This document shows, piece after piece, positions 44,153 to 54,340 of a stretch of DNA of 64,000 nucleotides. Source of the DNA: Tistrella mobilis KA081020-065 (GTDB taxonomy: Bacteria > Pseudomonadota > Alphaproteobacteria > Tistrellales > Tistrellaceae). Positions within the stretch are counted from its first letter, which is position 1, and each line of letters starts with the position of its first letter. The stretch lies in NCBI RefSeq assembly GCF_000264455.2, contig NC_017956.1:1657501-1721500 (forward strand), in the 5' to 3' direction. The position numbers were made by a program, and so were the translations under genes. A model generated the notes under the pieces. The model was given only the letters and a program-made list of their open reading frames with translations, was not told where the DNA came from and did no database searches.

Positions 44153-45208
44153 ATGACCGACATGTTTCGCCGTCCCGCCCGTCATCGCCTGTTCGGCAGC
44201 ATCGGCGGCGCTGCCGCGGCCCTTGCTCTGCTGGTCGCCGGCCCGGCGGCGTCCGCTGCAGAGGTTAACCTCTACTCGGCGCGCCAGGAACAGCTGATCC
44301 GCCCGATCCTCGACACCTTCACCGCCGAAACCGGCATCAAGGTGAACCTGCTCTCCGACAGCGGCGAAAAGCTGCTGGCGCGCATCCAGGCCGAGGGGGA
44401 GAACAGCCCTGCCGACATTCTGCTGACCGTCGACGTGGCGCGGCTGGAGCAGGCGAAGGAAGCAGGCATCTTCCAGCCCGTCTCGTCCAAGGTGCTGGAA
44501 GAGGCGGTGCCGGCGCATCTGCGTGACAGCGACAATGCCTGGTTCGGCCTGTCGAAGCGCGCGCGTGTGGTCGTCTACGCCAAGGATCGGGTGAAGCCCG
44601 AAGAGCTGTCGACCTACGAACAGCTCGCCGATCCGATGTGGAAGGGGCGTATCGCCATCCGCTCGTCGAGCAACACCTACAACCAGTCGCTGACCGCGGC
44701 CATGATCGTGGCCAACGGGCCCGAGAAGACCGAGGACTGGGCGAAGGGGCTGGTGGAGAATTTTGCCCGCAAGCCGCAGGGTGGTGACCGCGATCAGATC
44801 CAGGCCGTTGCCTCGGGCGAAGCCGATATCGCGGTGGTCAATACCTACTATCTGGGCGGTATGCTCGCTGGCAAGGACGAGGCCCAGAAGGCGGCCGCCG
44901 AGAAGGTGGCCGTGTTCTTCCCCAATCAGGACGGCCGCGGTACCCATGTCAACGTTTCGGGCGCCGGTGTGGTCAAGACCGCGCCCAATCGTGAGGCGGC
45001 GGTCAAGCTGCTGGAATTCCTGGTCTCGGAAGAGGCTCAGAAGTTCTACGCCGAAGTGAACCAGGAATTCCCGGTGCGGCCCGGCGTGCCGTCCTCGGAG
45101 ATCATCCAGTCCTGGGGGCCGTTCAAGGAAGACACCGTGGCGATCACCCGCCTGGGTGAGCTGAACCGTCAGGCCGTGGAGATCATGGACCGCGCCGGCT
45201 GGCGCTGA
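44153..45208 (+). CDS. Ferric iron ABC transporter, substrate-binding protein
   Basis: 351 aa. Signal peptide (RLFGSIGGAAAALALLVAGPAASAA). The mature protein begins EVNLYSARQEQLIRPIL and carries the paired tyrosines of FbpA/FutA iron-binding proteins in AVVNTYYLGGML. Other blocks include NSPADILLTVDVARL and SGAGVVKTAPNREAAVKLLEFLVS. It binds periplasmic Fe3+ and delivers it to the permease encoded downstream, across a 213-bp gap that contains a long hairpin. Confidence 0.93.
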   Translation: MTDMFRRPARHRLFGSIGGAAAALALLVAGPAASAAEVNLYSARQEQLIRPILDTFTAETGIKVNLLSDSGEKLLARIQAEGENSPADILLTVDVARLEQAKEAGIFQPVSSKVLEEAVPAHLRDSDNAWFGLSKRARVVVYAKDRVKPEELSTYEQLADPMWKGRIAIRSSSNTYNQSLTAAMIVANGPEKTEDWAKGLVENFARKPQGGDRDQIQAVASGEADIAVVNTYYLGGMLAGKDEAQKAAAEKVAVFFPNQDGRGTHVNVSGAGVVKTAPNREAAVKLLEFLVSEEAQKFYAEVNQEFPVRPGVPSSEIIQSWGPFKEDTVAITRLGELNRQAVEIMDRAGWR

Positions 45209-45230
45209 GCGGAGCGGCTGCGACGTTCCG

Positions 45231-45268
45231 GAAAGGGTGCCGTGACGGCCACGTCACGGCACCCTTTC
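45231..45268 (+). terminator. 16-bp hairpin between iron-binding protein and permease genes
   Basis: Perfect stem GAAAGGGTGCCGTGAC / GTCACGGCACCCTTTC with a 6-nt loop, 23 bp after the binding-protein stop. No strong T-run follows, so partial termination or mRNA 3'-end protection is plausible, giving excess of binding protein over permease. Confidence 0.65.
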
Positions 45269-45421
45269 GCCGTTTCAGGCCGGCAATGCTTGATCCGCCG
45301 TCAGACGACGTGTACCCATCTTCGATCCCGGGACTGCGGATGTGTCGCAGTCACGATCGCGACATGCTCCACAGGCAGGATGCCTGGCACCCACGGCAGC
45401 TGACGGAGGCGTATCCGCCCC

Positions 45422-47148
45422 ATGGCCACCATCTATGCAGGCAAGCCGGAGGACGAGCCGCCCGCGGCGGGCCGCGCCGCTGTAGCACCGGTCCTGCAGG
45501 CCCGTCGTGGCGGGCGGGGCGGGTTGGCCTGGCCGCTTGCGGCCATGCTGCTGGCGGCGCTGGTGGCGGTACCGGTGGTGGTGGTGCTGAGTGCGGGGCT
45601 CACCCCCGATCTCGCCGTCTGGTCCCATCTGATCGACACCGTGCTTGGCCGGTATCTGGCAAATACTCTCTGGCTGACGCTCGGGGTCGGCGCCGGCACG
45701 CTGACGCTGGGTGTGGGCACGGCCTGGCTGGTGACCATGTGCCGCTTTCCCGGGCGACGGAGTTTCGAATGGGCGCTGCTGCTGCCGATGGCGGTGCCGG
45801 CCTATGTCATCGCCTATACCTATTCCGGCCTGCTCGACTATTCCGGGCCGGTGCAGGAGACGTTACGTCTTCTGATCGGCGCCACCAGCCGCCGCGACTA
45901 CTGGTTTCCGCAGATCCGCAGCCTGGGCGGTGCCATCGTGGTGATGACGCTGGTGCTCTACCCTTACGTCTATCTGCTCGCCCGGGCGGCCTTTCTTGAA
46001 CAGTCGATGTGCGTGCTGGAGATCGGCCGCACGCTTGGCAATGGCCCCTGGTCCTGCTTCCGGCGCATCGCCCTGCCGCTGGCTCGTCCCGCGATCGTTA
46101 CCGGCGTCAGCCTGGCGCTGATGGAGGTGCTGGCGGATTTCGGTACGGTCGATTATTTCGCCGTCGACACCTTCACCACCGGCATCTACCGCACCTGGTT
46201 CGGCCTGGGGGAGCGGGCCGCCGCGGCGCAGCTGGCTGCGGTGCTGCTTTCGGTGGTGCTTATCCTGGTGCTGCTGGAGCGGGCGAGCCGCGGCGAGCGG
46301 CGCTTCCACCACACCTCGCGCCGCTATCGGCCGCTGCCGGGCTGGCAGCTCCGCGGCCTGCGCAAGGCGGGTGCCGTTGCGGCCTGCGCCCTGCCGATCC
46401 TGTGCGGTTTTCTGATCCCGGCTGCAGCACTCGGCTGGTGGGCGCTGACCTCGCGGCTCGATTCCGGCAGCGGCTTTCCGCGCCTTGTGGTCACCAGCCT
46501 GCTGCTGGCGGCCGCAGCGGCGGTGATGGCAGTGGCGGCGGCCCTGGTCGTCGCCTATGCCCGCAGGCTGGCCCCCGGTCGCGCCTCGGCGCTGGCGGCG
46601 CGGGTGGCGGCCATGGGCTATGCCGTGCCGGGGGCGGTGATCGCGGTCGGGATCGTGGTTCCCCTGGCGGCGGCCGACGGGGTGATCATCGACATCGCCC
46701 GTGCCCTTGGTCTCGGCAATCCGGGCCTGGTCCTGACCGGCACGCTGGTCGGCCTGCTTTACGCCTATATGGTCCGCTTCCTGGCGGTGTCGCTGAACAC
46801 GGTGGAGGCGAGCCTCGGCAAGGTGACGGCCTCGATGGATGATGCTGCGCGGGTCTTCGGCCTCGGGCCCGGGGCGACGCTGGTCCGGGTTCATGCGCCG
46901 CTGGTTTCGGGTGGCCTGCTGACCGCCGCCCTGCTGGTCTTCGTCGATGTGCTGAAAGAATTGCCGGCGACCCTGATCCTCCGGCCCTTCGGCATCGGCA
47001 CGCTGGCCATGCGCACCTATGAACTGGCTGGCGATGAACGCCTCGCCGATGCCTCTCTGCCCGCTCTCACCATCGTCGCCGCCGGCATCCTGCCGGTGAT
47101 CCTGTTGTCCCGGGCGATCGCCCGGTCCCGTCCCGGTGCCCGGAATTG

Positions 47149-47149
<1 letters not shown>
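45422..47149 (+). CDS. Ferric iron ABC transporter, fused permease
   Basis: 575 aa with about twelve membrane helices in two homologous halves, as in FbpB. Each half has an EAA loop for ATPase contact: LEIGRTLGNGPWSCFRRIALPLARPAI in the first and DDAARVFGLGPGATLVRVHAPLVSGGL in the second. The first 40 residues are a soluble Pro/Arg-rich extension. Its stop overlaps the ATPase gene start. Confidence 0.93.
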
Positions 47150-48210
<1,061 letters not shown>

Positions 48211-48295
48211 CGGCTGCATTGCACAGCCCCCGTGCTTCTGCCATCATGCGCCGCACGATTAGGCAGTCCGGGGGACTGCGGAGGAGGGGTACCCG

Positions 48296-48544
48296 ATGAG
48301 CATCGGTATTTGGCAGATCGTCCTGATCCTGGTTCTGGTCCTGATCCTGTTCGGGGCAGGCAAGCTGCCGCGGGTGATGGGCGACGTGGCCAAGGGCATC
48401 AAGAGCTTCAAGGCCGGCATGAAGGACGAGGAGACCGAGAACAACAGCTCGTCGTCTCAGGATCCGAAAGTGCTGAACAAGCCGCAGGATGCGCGCATGG
48501 CGGACGAGGTCCGTCGTGATGAGGTCAGCGGCCCGAAGGCCTGA
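48296..48544 (+). CDS. tatA: Sec-independent protein translocase TatA
   Basis: 82 aa. Short N-terminal helix ([24 protein letters not shown], including the FGAGKLP hinge) followed by an amphipathic helix ([18 protein letters not shown]) and an acidic polar tail. It forms the pore-like assembly for folded proteins. It begins the tatABC-serS run that in related genomes directly follows scpB. Confidence 0.95.
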   Translation: MSIGIWQIVLILVLVLILFGAGKLPRVMGDVAKGIKSFKAGMKDEETENNSSSSQDPKVLNKPQDARMADEVRRDEVSGPKA

Positions 48545-48600
48545 TCCGGTGACGCATTCGAGGAGCGGACGCAGGCTGCTGCGTCCGTCTGCGTGACTCC

Positions 48601-49107
48601 ATGTTCGACATCGGCTGGGCGGAACTCGCCCTGGTGTTCGTCGTCGCCCTGATCGTGATCGGCCCGAAGGACCTGCCTGTCGCTTTGCGTGCGGCCGGCG
48701 TCTGGATGGGACGGTTGAGGCGGATGGCGCGCGAATTCCAGTCGAGCGTTGACGAGGTTCTGCGCGAATCCGAACTCAAGGAGCTGCGCGACCGGGCCGA
48801 GAAGGCGTCGCGCTTCGACATGGGCGAGGCGACCCGCAGGGCGATCGATCCCGATGGCGCGCTGGAGCGGGCGACATCTCCGGTTCGTCTGGATGATGAC
48901 GCCCCGGCCGCGAAGCCCGCGGATGCGGATGCGGCGACGCCTGCCGCGGCCCCGGCTGCTGCCCATCCGGCTCCTGCATCTCAGGCGCCCGCATCTTTGG
49001 CCCCCGCACCTGCGGCACCGACGGATGCCACGCCCGCCGCACCGGTCGGACCGAAACCGGCCGCGCCGGATGCGGTACCCGACGATGCCACCACCCCGAA
49101 GGCCTGA
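48601..49107 (+). CDS. tatB: Sec-independent protein translocase TatB
   Basis: 168 aa. MFDIGWAELALVFVVALIVIGPKDLPVALRAAG is a textbook TatB N-terminus (IGPKDLP hinge), then an amphipathic helix with WMGRLRRMAREFQSSVDEVLRESELKEL. The C-terminal 80 residues are Ala/Pro-rich low-complexity tail. It starts 56 bp after tatA and lies 6 bp before tatC. Confidence 0.94.
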   Translation: MFDIGWAELALVFVVALIVIGPKDLPVALRAAGVWMGRLRRMAREFQSSVDEVLRESELKELRDRAEKASRFDMGEATRRAIDPDGALERATSPVRLDDDAPAAKPADADAATPAAAPAAAHPAPASQAPASLAPAPAAPTDATPAAPVGPKPAAPDAVPDDATTPKA

Positions 49108-49113
49108 CGCTTC

Positions 49114-49947
49114 ATGGCGACCCATGACGATGACGACGAGGTCGAGAACTCCAAAGCGCCGCTGCTCGAGCATCTGATCGAGCTTCGCAACCGGCTGATC
49201 TATTCGGTCGTGGCGCTGCTGATCGCCTTCGGCGTCTGCTACATGTTCGCCGAGGACATCTTCGGCTTCCTGGTCGAGCCGCTCGCCAAGGTGCTCGGCC
49301 ACGACAAGCGCCTGATCTACACCGGCCTGACCGAGGCCTTCTTCACCTATGTGAAGGTCTCGTTCTATGCCGCGCTGTTCATCTCGTTCCCGATCATCGC
49401 CTCCCAGCTCTACATGTTCGTGGCGCCGGGGCTCTACCGGAACGAGCGCAAGGCGTTCATGCCCTTCCTGATCGCCACGCCGTTCCTGTTCGTACTCGGT
49501 GCGGCGCTCGCCTATTACTTTGTCTTTCCGCTCGCCTGGGGCTTCTTCGCCGGCTTCCAGACCACCGGCAGCGAAACCAGTATGGCGATCGAACTCGAGG
49601 CGAAGGTCGATCAGTATCTGTCGCTGGTGCTGGCGCTGATCTTCGCCTTCGGTCTCGCCTTCCAGCTGCCGGTGGCCTTGAGCCTGCTGGTGCGTGCCGG
49701 GCTGGTGAGCGCCGAAGCCCTGGCCAAGAAGCGCCGGTTTGCGATCGTCATCGTCTTCCTGGCTGCGGCGGTGATGACCCCGCCTGATCTGATCAGCCAG
49801 TGCTCTCTGGCCGTGCCGCTGCTGATCCTCTATGAAATTTCGATCTTCATCGCGCGGCGGATCGAGAGGGCACGGGCAGAGCGGGAGAAGGCCGAGGAGG
49901 CGGAACTCGCCGCGACGCTCGCCGACAAGGACGACAGCGGCGCTTGA
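49114..49947 (+). CDS. tatC: Sec-independent protein translocase TatC
   Basis: 277 aa, six membrane helices. The signal-peptide-binding features are present: APLLEHLIELRNRLIYSVVALL at the start (with the conserved Glu), GLTEAFFTYVKVSFYAALFISFPIIASQLYMFVAPGLYRNERK, and FPLAWGFFAGF. The C-terminal cytoplasmic tail is charged and helical (RRIERARAEREKAEEAEL). It is the receptor subunit with TatB. Confidence 0.96.
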   Translation: MATHDDDDEVENSKAPLLEHLIELRNRLIYSVVALLIAFGVCYMFAEDIFGFLVEPLAKVLGHDKRLIYTGLTEAFFTYVKVSFYAALFISFPIIASQLYMFVAPGLYRNERKAFMPFLIATPFLFVLGAALAYYFVFPLAWGFFAGFQTTGSETSMAIELEAKVDQYLSLVLALIFAFGLAFQLPVALSLLVRAGLVSAEALAKKRRFAIVIVFLAAAVMTPPDLISQCSLAVPLLILYEISIFIARRIERARAEREKAEEAELAATLADKDDSGA

Positions 49948-49972
49948 CCCGAAGGGATCAGGGCCGTTAGAT

Positions 49973-50004
49973 GGGCGCGCTTCGGCCGGATGGCCGGCGC
50001 GCCC
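49973..50004 (+). terminator. Nested hairpin between tatC and serS
   Basis: 8-bp outer stem GGGCGCGC / GCGCGCCC enclosing a cggcc/ggccg inner pair; followed by ttcgtcgtttcc. It could terminate tat transcription or act as an attenuator before serS. Confidence 0.4.
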
Positions 50005-50046
50005 TTCGTCGTTTCCGGAACCATCGTTCATTCAGCGAGCGAACCA

Positions 50047-51336
50047 ATGCACGACATACGCCTTCTGCGCGATGCGCCCGACGCCTTCGACGCCGCCCTT
50101 GCTCGTCGTGGCCTCGATGCGTCGTCGGAGCGTCTCGTGGCGCTCGATGAACGGCGCCGCGCCCTGATCCGTGAGCTGCAGGAATTGCAGACCCGGCGTA
50201 ATGTCGCCTCGAAGGAAATCGGCCAGATCAAGCGCACCGGCGGCGATGCCGCGGCCCTGGTCGCCGAGGTTCAGGCGATCAAGGAACGGATGCCCGAGCT
50301 GGAGGCCGAAGAGACGGCGCTTGGCCGCGAACTCGACGATGCGCTCTCCAGCCTGCCCAACCAGCTGGATGCGGACGTGCCCGACGGGCCGGACGAGACC
50401 GCGAATGTCGAGCTGCGCCGCTGGGGCACGCCCCGCGCCTTCGATTTCGCGCCGCGCGCCCATTATGAACTGGGCGAGATGATGGCTGCCGGTCCGGTGC
50501 TGAAGGCGATGGATTTCGAGCGGGCGGCCAGGCTGTCGGGCGCACGCTTCGTGGTTCTGGCCGGCCAGATGGCACGGCTGGAGAGGGCGCTGGCGCAGTT
50601 CATGCTGGACCTGCACACAGGCACGCATGGCTTCATCGAGGTTCAGCCACCGCTTCTGGTTGGCACCGACGCCGTCTACGGCACCGGCCAGCTGCCTAAA
50701 TTCGCCGAGGATCTGTTCCGCACCACCGATGACCGCTGGCTGATCCCCACCTCCGAGGTGCCGCTGACCAATCTTGTGGCCGGCGAAATCCTGGACGAGG
50801 CGGCCCTGCCGCTGCGGCTGACCGCGCTGACCCCATGCTTCCGGTCGGAAGCCGGCTCCGCCGGTCGCGATACCCGCGGCATGCTCCGTCAGCATCAGTT
50901 CTCGAAGGTGGAGATGGTGTCCATCACCACCGCCGAAGCCTCGCGCGACGAGCAGGACTACATGACGGCCTGCGCCGAAAAGGTTCTTCAGCTGCTGGAA
51001 CTGCCCTATCGGGTGGTGGTGCTGTGTTCGGGCGATACCGGTTTCGCCGCAGCGCGCACCCACGACATCGAAGTCTGGGTGCCGGCGCAGAACACCTATC
51101 GCGAAATCTCCAGCGTCTCGAACACCCGCGATTTCCAGGCGCGGCGGATGAAGGCCCGCTGCCGCAAGGCCGGCGAGCGCGATACCCGCTTCGTTCACAC
51201 GCTCAACGGCTCGGGTGTTGCTGTCGGTCGCGCATTGATTGCGCTGGTCGAGAACCATCAGCAGGCGGATGGCAGCATCCGCATCCCGGAGGCGCTGCGC
51301 CCCTATCTGGGCGGCGCCGAGGTCGTCGGTGCCTGA
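50047..51336 (+). CDS. serS: Seryl-tRNA synthetase
   Basis: 429 aa from ATG 50047; the frame is open to 49990 but [15 protein letters not shown] is the family's start. An N-terminal antiparallel coiled coil (residues about 30-100) precedes the class II core: motif 2 [30 protein letters not shown], motif 3 [21 protein letters not shown], and [13 protein letters not shown]. It charges tRNA-Ser. Conserved downstream of tatC in alphaproteobacteria. Confidence 0.97.
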   Translation: MHDIRLLRDAPDAFDAALARRGLDASSERLVALDERRRALIRELQELQTRRNVASKEIGQIKRTGGDAAALVAEVQAIKERMPELEAEETALGRELDDALSSLPNQLDADVPDGPDETANVELRRWGTPRAFDFAPRAHYELGEMMAAGPVLKAMDFERAARLSGARFVVLAGQMARLERALAQFMLDLHTGTHGFIEVQPPLLVGTDAVYGTGQLPKFAEDLFRTTDDRWLIPTSEVPLTNLVAGEILDEAALPLRLTALTPCFRSEAGSAGRDTRGMLRQHQFSKVEMVSITTAEASRDEQDYMTACAEKVLQLLELPYRVVVLCSGDTGFAAARTHDIEVWVPAQNTYREISSVSNTRDFQARRMKARCRKAGERDTRFVHTLNGSGVAVGRALIALVENHQQADGSIRIPEALRPYLGGAEVVGA

Positions 51337-51396
51337 TCCGTTCGCCTGTCCCCTGCAGACGACACGCATCACATCATACCGGAATACCGGAAACGA

Positions 51397-51421
51397 GTGC
51401 CGCCGATTGCATCGGCGGCAC
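51397..51421 (+). terminator. Hairpin between serS and surE
   Basis: 10-bp perfect stem GTGCCGCCGA / TCGGCGGCAC with loop ttgca, in the 149-bp serS-surE gap. No T-run follows, so strength is uncertain. Confidence 0.5.
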
Positions 51422-51485
51422 TTCCCATGAAAGCCAAGAACGGGTATCCAAGCCCGGCTTTCCCGATCCTCAAGGAGTTCGGCAC

Positions 51486-52241
51486 GTGCGCATCCTGATC
51501 AGCAACGACGACGGCATCAACGCCCCCGGGATCGCGATCCTGGAGCAGATTGCGCGCGAGCTGTCCGACGACGTTTGGGTCGTCGCGCCTGAGACCGATC
51601 AGAGCGGCGTGTCGCATTCGCTGACCATCCATAACCCGCTGCGTGTGCGCAAGATCGCCGACAAGCGCTATGGCGTCAGCGGCACCCCCACCGATTGCGT
51701 GCTGATCGCCACCCGCCGGCTGATGCACGAAACCGCGCCGGATCTGGTGCTTTCGGGCGTCAATCGGGGCGCCAATCTGGGTGAGGATGTGCATTATTCC
51801 GGCACCATCGCCGCCGCCAAGGAAGCCACGCTGCTGGGCCTGCAGGCGATCGCGATGAGCCAGGTTTTCGTCGATCCGCAGGATGTGCCCTGGCGCACGG
51901 CTCGTGCTCATGGCCCCGCCCTGGTCGAGAAGCTGATCGCCACGAAATGGCCCAAGGGCGTGCTGGTCAACGTCAACTATCCGCCGGTCGAGCCCGAGGC
52001 GGTGACCGGCGTGAAGGTCGTCTCCCAGGGGCAGCGCGTTCTGGGAGAGATGATCGTCGAAGGCCGCGACCCGCGTGGCGTGCCCTATTACTGGATCGGC
52101 GGACTGCGCCGCGACGGTCACGAGACCGAAGGCACCGATCTGTCGGTGATCCGCAAGGGCGCCATCTCGGTCACGCCGCTGCATATCGACCTGACCGCCC
52201 GCGACTATATGGGCGCGCTCGAGGACGTGCTGGGGGCCTGA
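51486..52241 (+). CDS. surE: 5'/3'-nucleotidase SurE
   Basis: 251 aa from GTG 51486, with AAGGAG 8 nt upstream. Metal-binding N-terminus RILISNDDGINAPGI, then VVAPETDQSGVSHSLT, SGTPTDCVLIA, LVLSGVNRGANLGEDVHYSGTIAAAKEA and the C-terminal TDLSVIRKGAISVTPLHIDLT. It dephosphorylates nucleoside monophosphates under stress. The frame upstream of the GTG is serS shadow. pcm begins 2 bp after its stop, a common pairing. Confidence 0.96.
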   Translation: MRILISNDDGINAPGIAILEQIARELSDDVWVVAPETDQSGVSHSLTIHNPLRVRKIADKRYGVSGTPTDCVLIATRRLMHETAPDLVLSGVNRGANLGEDVHYSGTIAAAKEATLLGLQAIAMSQVFVDPQDVPWRTARAHGPALVEKLIATKWPKGVLVNVNYPPVEPEAVTGVKVVSQGQRVLGEMIVEGRDPRGVPYYWIGGLRRDGHETEGTDLSVIRKGAISVTPLHIDLTARDYMGALEDVLGA

Positions 52242-52243
52242 CG

Positions 52244-52909
52244 ATGGAGACGCTCGCCGAAGCGAAGATCAAGCTGTTGATGCAGCTGCGTTCGGCGGGC
52301 ATCACCGACACGCGGGTGCTGAAGGCCATCGAGACGGTGCCGCGCGAGATCTTCGTGCCGACACCGCTGGTGCCCAAGGCCTATGCCAATCGCGCCCTGC
52401 CCATCGGGCAGGGCCAGACCATCAGTCAGCCCGAGGTGGTGGCGCTGATGACCCAGGCCCTGGAGCTGGGCGACCGGCACAAGGTGCTGGAGATCGGTAC
52501 CGGCTCCGGCTACCAGACCGCGATCCTGTCGCGGCTGGCTCGCCGGGTCTATACGGTCGAGCGTCATCGCAGCCTGGCGCGGGAAGCCCAGAGCCGTTTC
52601 GGGGAACTGGCCATGCACAATGTGGTCAACCGGATCGGCGATGGTATGCGTGGCTGGCCCGAACAGGCGCCTTTCGACCGGATCATCGTGACAGCTGCTT
52701 CGGACGAAGTGCCCGAAGAACTGCTCGATCAGCTGGCGATCGGCGGACTGATGGTGATGCCGGTGGGCGCCCATGGCCGCGAACAGCGCCTGATGAAGCT
52801 GATCCGCAACGAAGATGGCGTCGACGACGTCGAGATTGCCCGCGTCCGTTTCGTGCCGCTGATGCCCGGCGTGCCGCGCGAAGATGATCCGGGCTCGCCG
52901 GCGGGTTGA
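52244..52909 (+). CDS. pcm: Protein-L-isoaspartate O-methyltransferase
   Basis: 221 aa from ATG 52244. It repairs isoaspartyl residues using S-adenosylmethionine. Motifs: IGQGQTISQPEVVALM (family signature), VLEIGTGSGYQTAILSRLARRVYTVER (SAM-binding motif I) and FDRIIVTAASDEVPEELLDQLAIGGLMVMPVG. It is directly coupled to surE, as in many proteobacteria. Confidence 0.96.
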   Translation: METLAEAKIKLLMQLRSAGITDTRVLKAIETVPREIFVPTPLVPKAYANRALPIGQGQTISQPEVVALMTQALELGDRHKVLEIGTGSGYQTAILSRLARRVYTVERHRSLAREAQSRFGELAMHNVVNRIGDGMRGWPEQAPFDRIIVTAASDEVPEELLDQLAIGGLMVMPVGAHGREQRLMKLIRNEDGVDDVEIARVRFVPLMPGVPREDDPGSPAG

Positions 52910-52982
52910 TACGCGCTGGCGGCTTGTGCCGGATCACGCTTCCGTTGCCGCAGTGCGACATGCGGCTTAGACTGGGCGCGCC

Positions 52983-54302
52983 ATGAACGGGGCCGCCATG
53001 ATCAGACCCAGCCTGTCCTTTCGCCATGCCGCTGCAGCGGCGCTCGTGCTTCTCGTTGCCGCCTGTGCCGGGCGCGACGAGCCGGCGCCGGTCGATTTTC
53101 GCGGTGCCCAACCTGGGGGGATCGCACTCCCCGCCGGGGCGAGCGAGATCGTCGTGGAGCGGGGCGATACGCTGTATGCCATTGCCCGGCGTAACAATGT
53201 GCCGCTGCGGGCGCTGATCGAAGCGAACCATCTGCAACCGCCCTATACCATCTATCCCGGCAACCGCCTGGTGCTGCCGGCCAACCGCATCCATACCGTG
53301 CGCCAGAACGAGACGCTCTACGGCATTTCGCGGGCCTATGGCGTGGAGATGACGGCGTTGGCCCAGGCCAACGGATTGCAGCCGCCCTATCCTGTGTCGC
53401 CCGGCCAGCGTCTGGTCGTGCCCGAAGGGCAGGGGCCCGGCACCCAGGCCGCGGCGGCGGCGGTGGCCGCGGCGGGGCCGGAGGGCCGGCCGCCCTCGAC
53501 CCGGATCGAGGATGCGGAGACGATTTCTGTATCGCCTGCGGTCGGCGGCACGGCCGTCGCATCCGCGGGAACCGCTGCCACCGGCGGCACCGGCATCTCG
53601 GCCGCTCCTCTGCCGCCGCCCGGAACCGAGACCACGTCCGCGGCATCGACGACGGTTGCGCCCGTCACGACGGCACCGGCTTCGGCCGGCGAGCCCGCGA
53701 CCGGTGGTGAACCGGTGACGCTTGCTCCGCGCGCGGAAGACGTCACGCCGCCGCCCGCGGCACCTGCAGAACCCGCGCCGCAGCCGGCCCCGGCCCCGGT
53801 CGAGCCGCCAAAGGCGGAACCGGCGCCCACGCCCACGCCTGCACCGGCCCAGCCGGCAGCTGAACCGGCGCCTGCGCCGGTGAAGGCCAAGCCCGTGGAA
53901 ACCGGTGATCTGGGGCCGGCGCCGAAACGCTTCGTCTGGCCGGTCAACGGCCGGGTCGTTTCGGCCTATGGCGACAAGGCCGGGGGTCTGCACAATGACG
54001 GGGTGAACATCCAGGCGCCGCGCGGCACGCCGATCCGCGCGGCCGCCGACGGCGTGGTGGTCTATGCCGGCAGCGACCTGAAGGGTTTCGGCAACATGCT
54101 GCTGATCCGCCATGGCGGCAACTGGCTGACCGCCTACGCCCATGCCCAGGCGGTGCTGGTGGATCGCGGCCAGCGGGTGAAGCAGGGCGAGGTGATCGCC
54201 CGGGTCGGCTCCAGCGGCAATGTCGATCAGCCACAGCTGCATTTCGAGTTGCGCCGGGGCCGCGAAGCCGTTGATCCTGAACGCTATCTGCCCCGGCGAT
54301 GA
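52983..54302 (+). CDS. LysM and LytM (M23-like) lipoprotein, NlpD/DipM type
   Basis: 439 aa. Lipoprotein signal ending VAACAG. Two LysM repeats: IVVERGDTLYAIARRNNVPL (about residues 56-100) and HTVRQNETLYGISRAYGVEM (about 104-148). A long Ala/Pro/Thr-rich linker follows (residues 150-310). The C-terminal LytM domain is FVWPVNGRVVSAYGDK to LHFELRRG. The usual HxGxD zinc pair is replaced (GVN in place of GxD), and QLH stands where HLH is expected, so it is probably an amidase activator, not an active endopeptidase. A Met five codons in is an alternative start. Confidence 0.88.
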   Translation: MNGAAMIRPSLSFRHAAAAALVLLVAACAGRDEPAPVDFRGAQPGGIALPAGASEIVVERGDTLYAIARRNNVPLRALIEANHLQPPYTIYPGNRLVLPANRIHTVRQNETLYGISRAYGVEMTALAQANGLQPPYPVSPGQRLVVPEGQGPGTQAAAAAVAAAGPEGRPPSTRIEDAETISVSPAVGGTAVASAGTAATGGTGISAAPLPPPGTETTSAASTTVAPVTTAPASAGEPATGGEPVTLAPRAEDVTPPPAAPAEPAPQPAPAPVEPPKAEPAPTPTPAPAQPAAEPAPAPVKAKPVETGDLGPAPKRFVWPVNGRVVSAYGDKAGGLHNDGVNIQAPRGTPIRAAADGVVVYAGSDLKGFGNMLLIRHGGNWLTAYAHAQAVLVDRGQRVKQGEVIARVGSSGNVDQPQLHFELRRGREAVDPERYLPRR

Positions 54303-54312
54303 GCCGGGGCAG
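54288..54312. terminator. Hairpin over the stop of the LytM gene
   Basis: 10-bp stem CTGCCCCGGC / GCCGGGGCAG with the TGA stop in the loop, between convergent genes. It lacks a T-run. Confidence 0.5.
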
Positions 54313-54340
54313 GCTGCGTCGTCGCTGATGGGCCCGGCTG

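Noticed and set aside
50835-51485. Extended SurE frame reaching into serS
   Set aside because: The upstream part is a shadow of serS; GTG 51486 with AAGGAG fits the family start.
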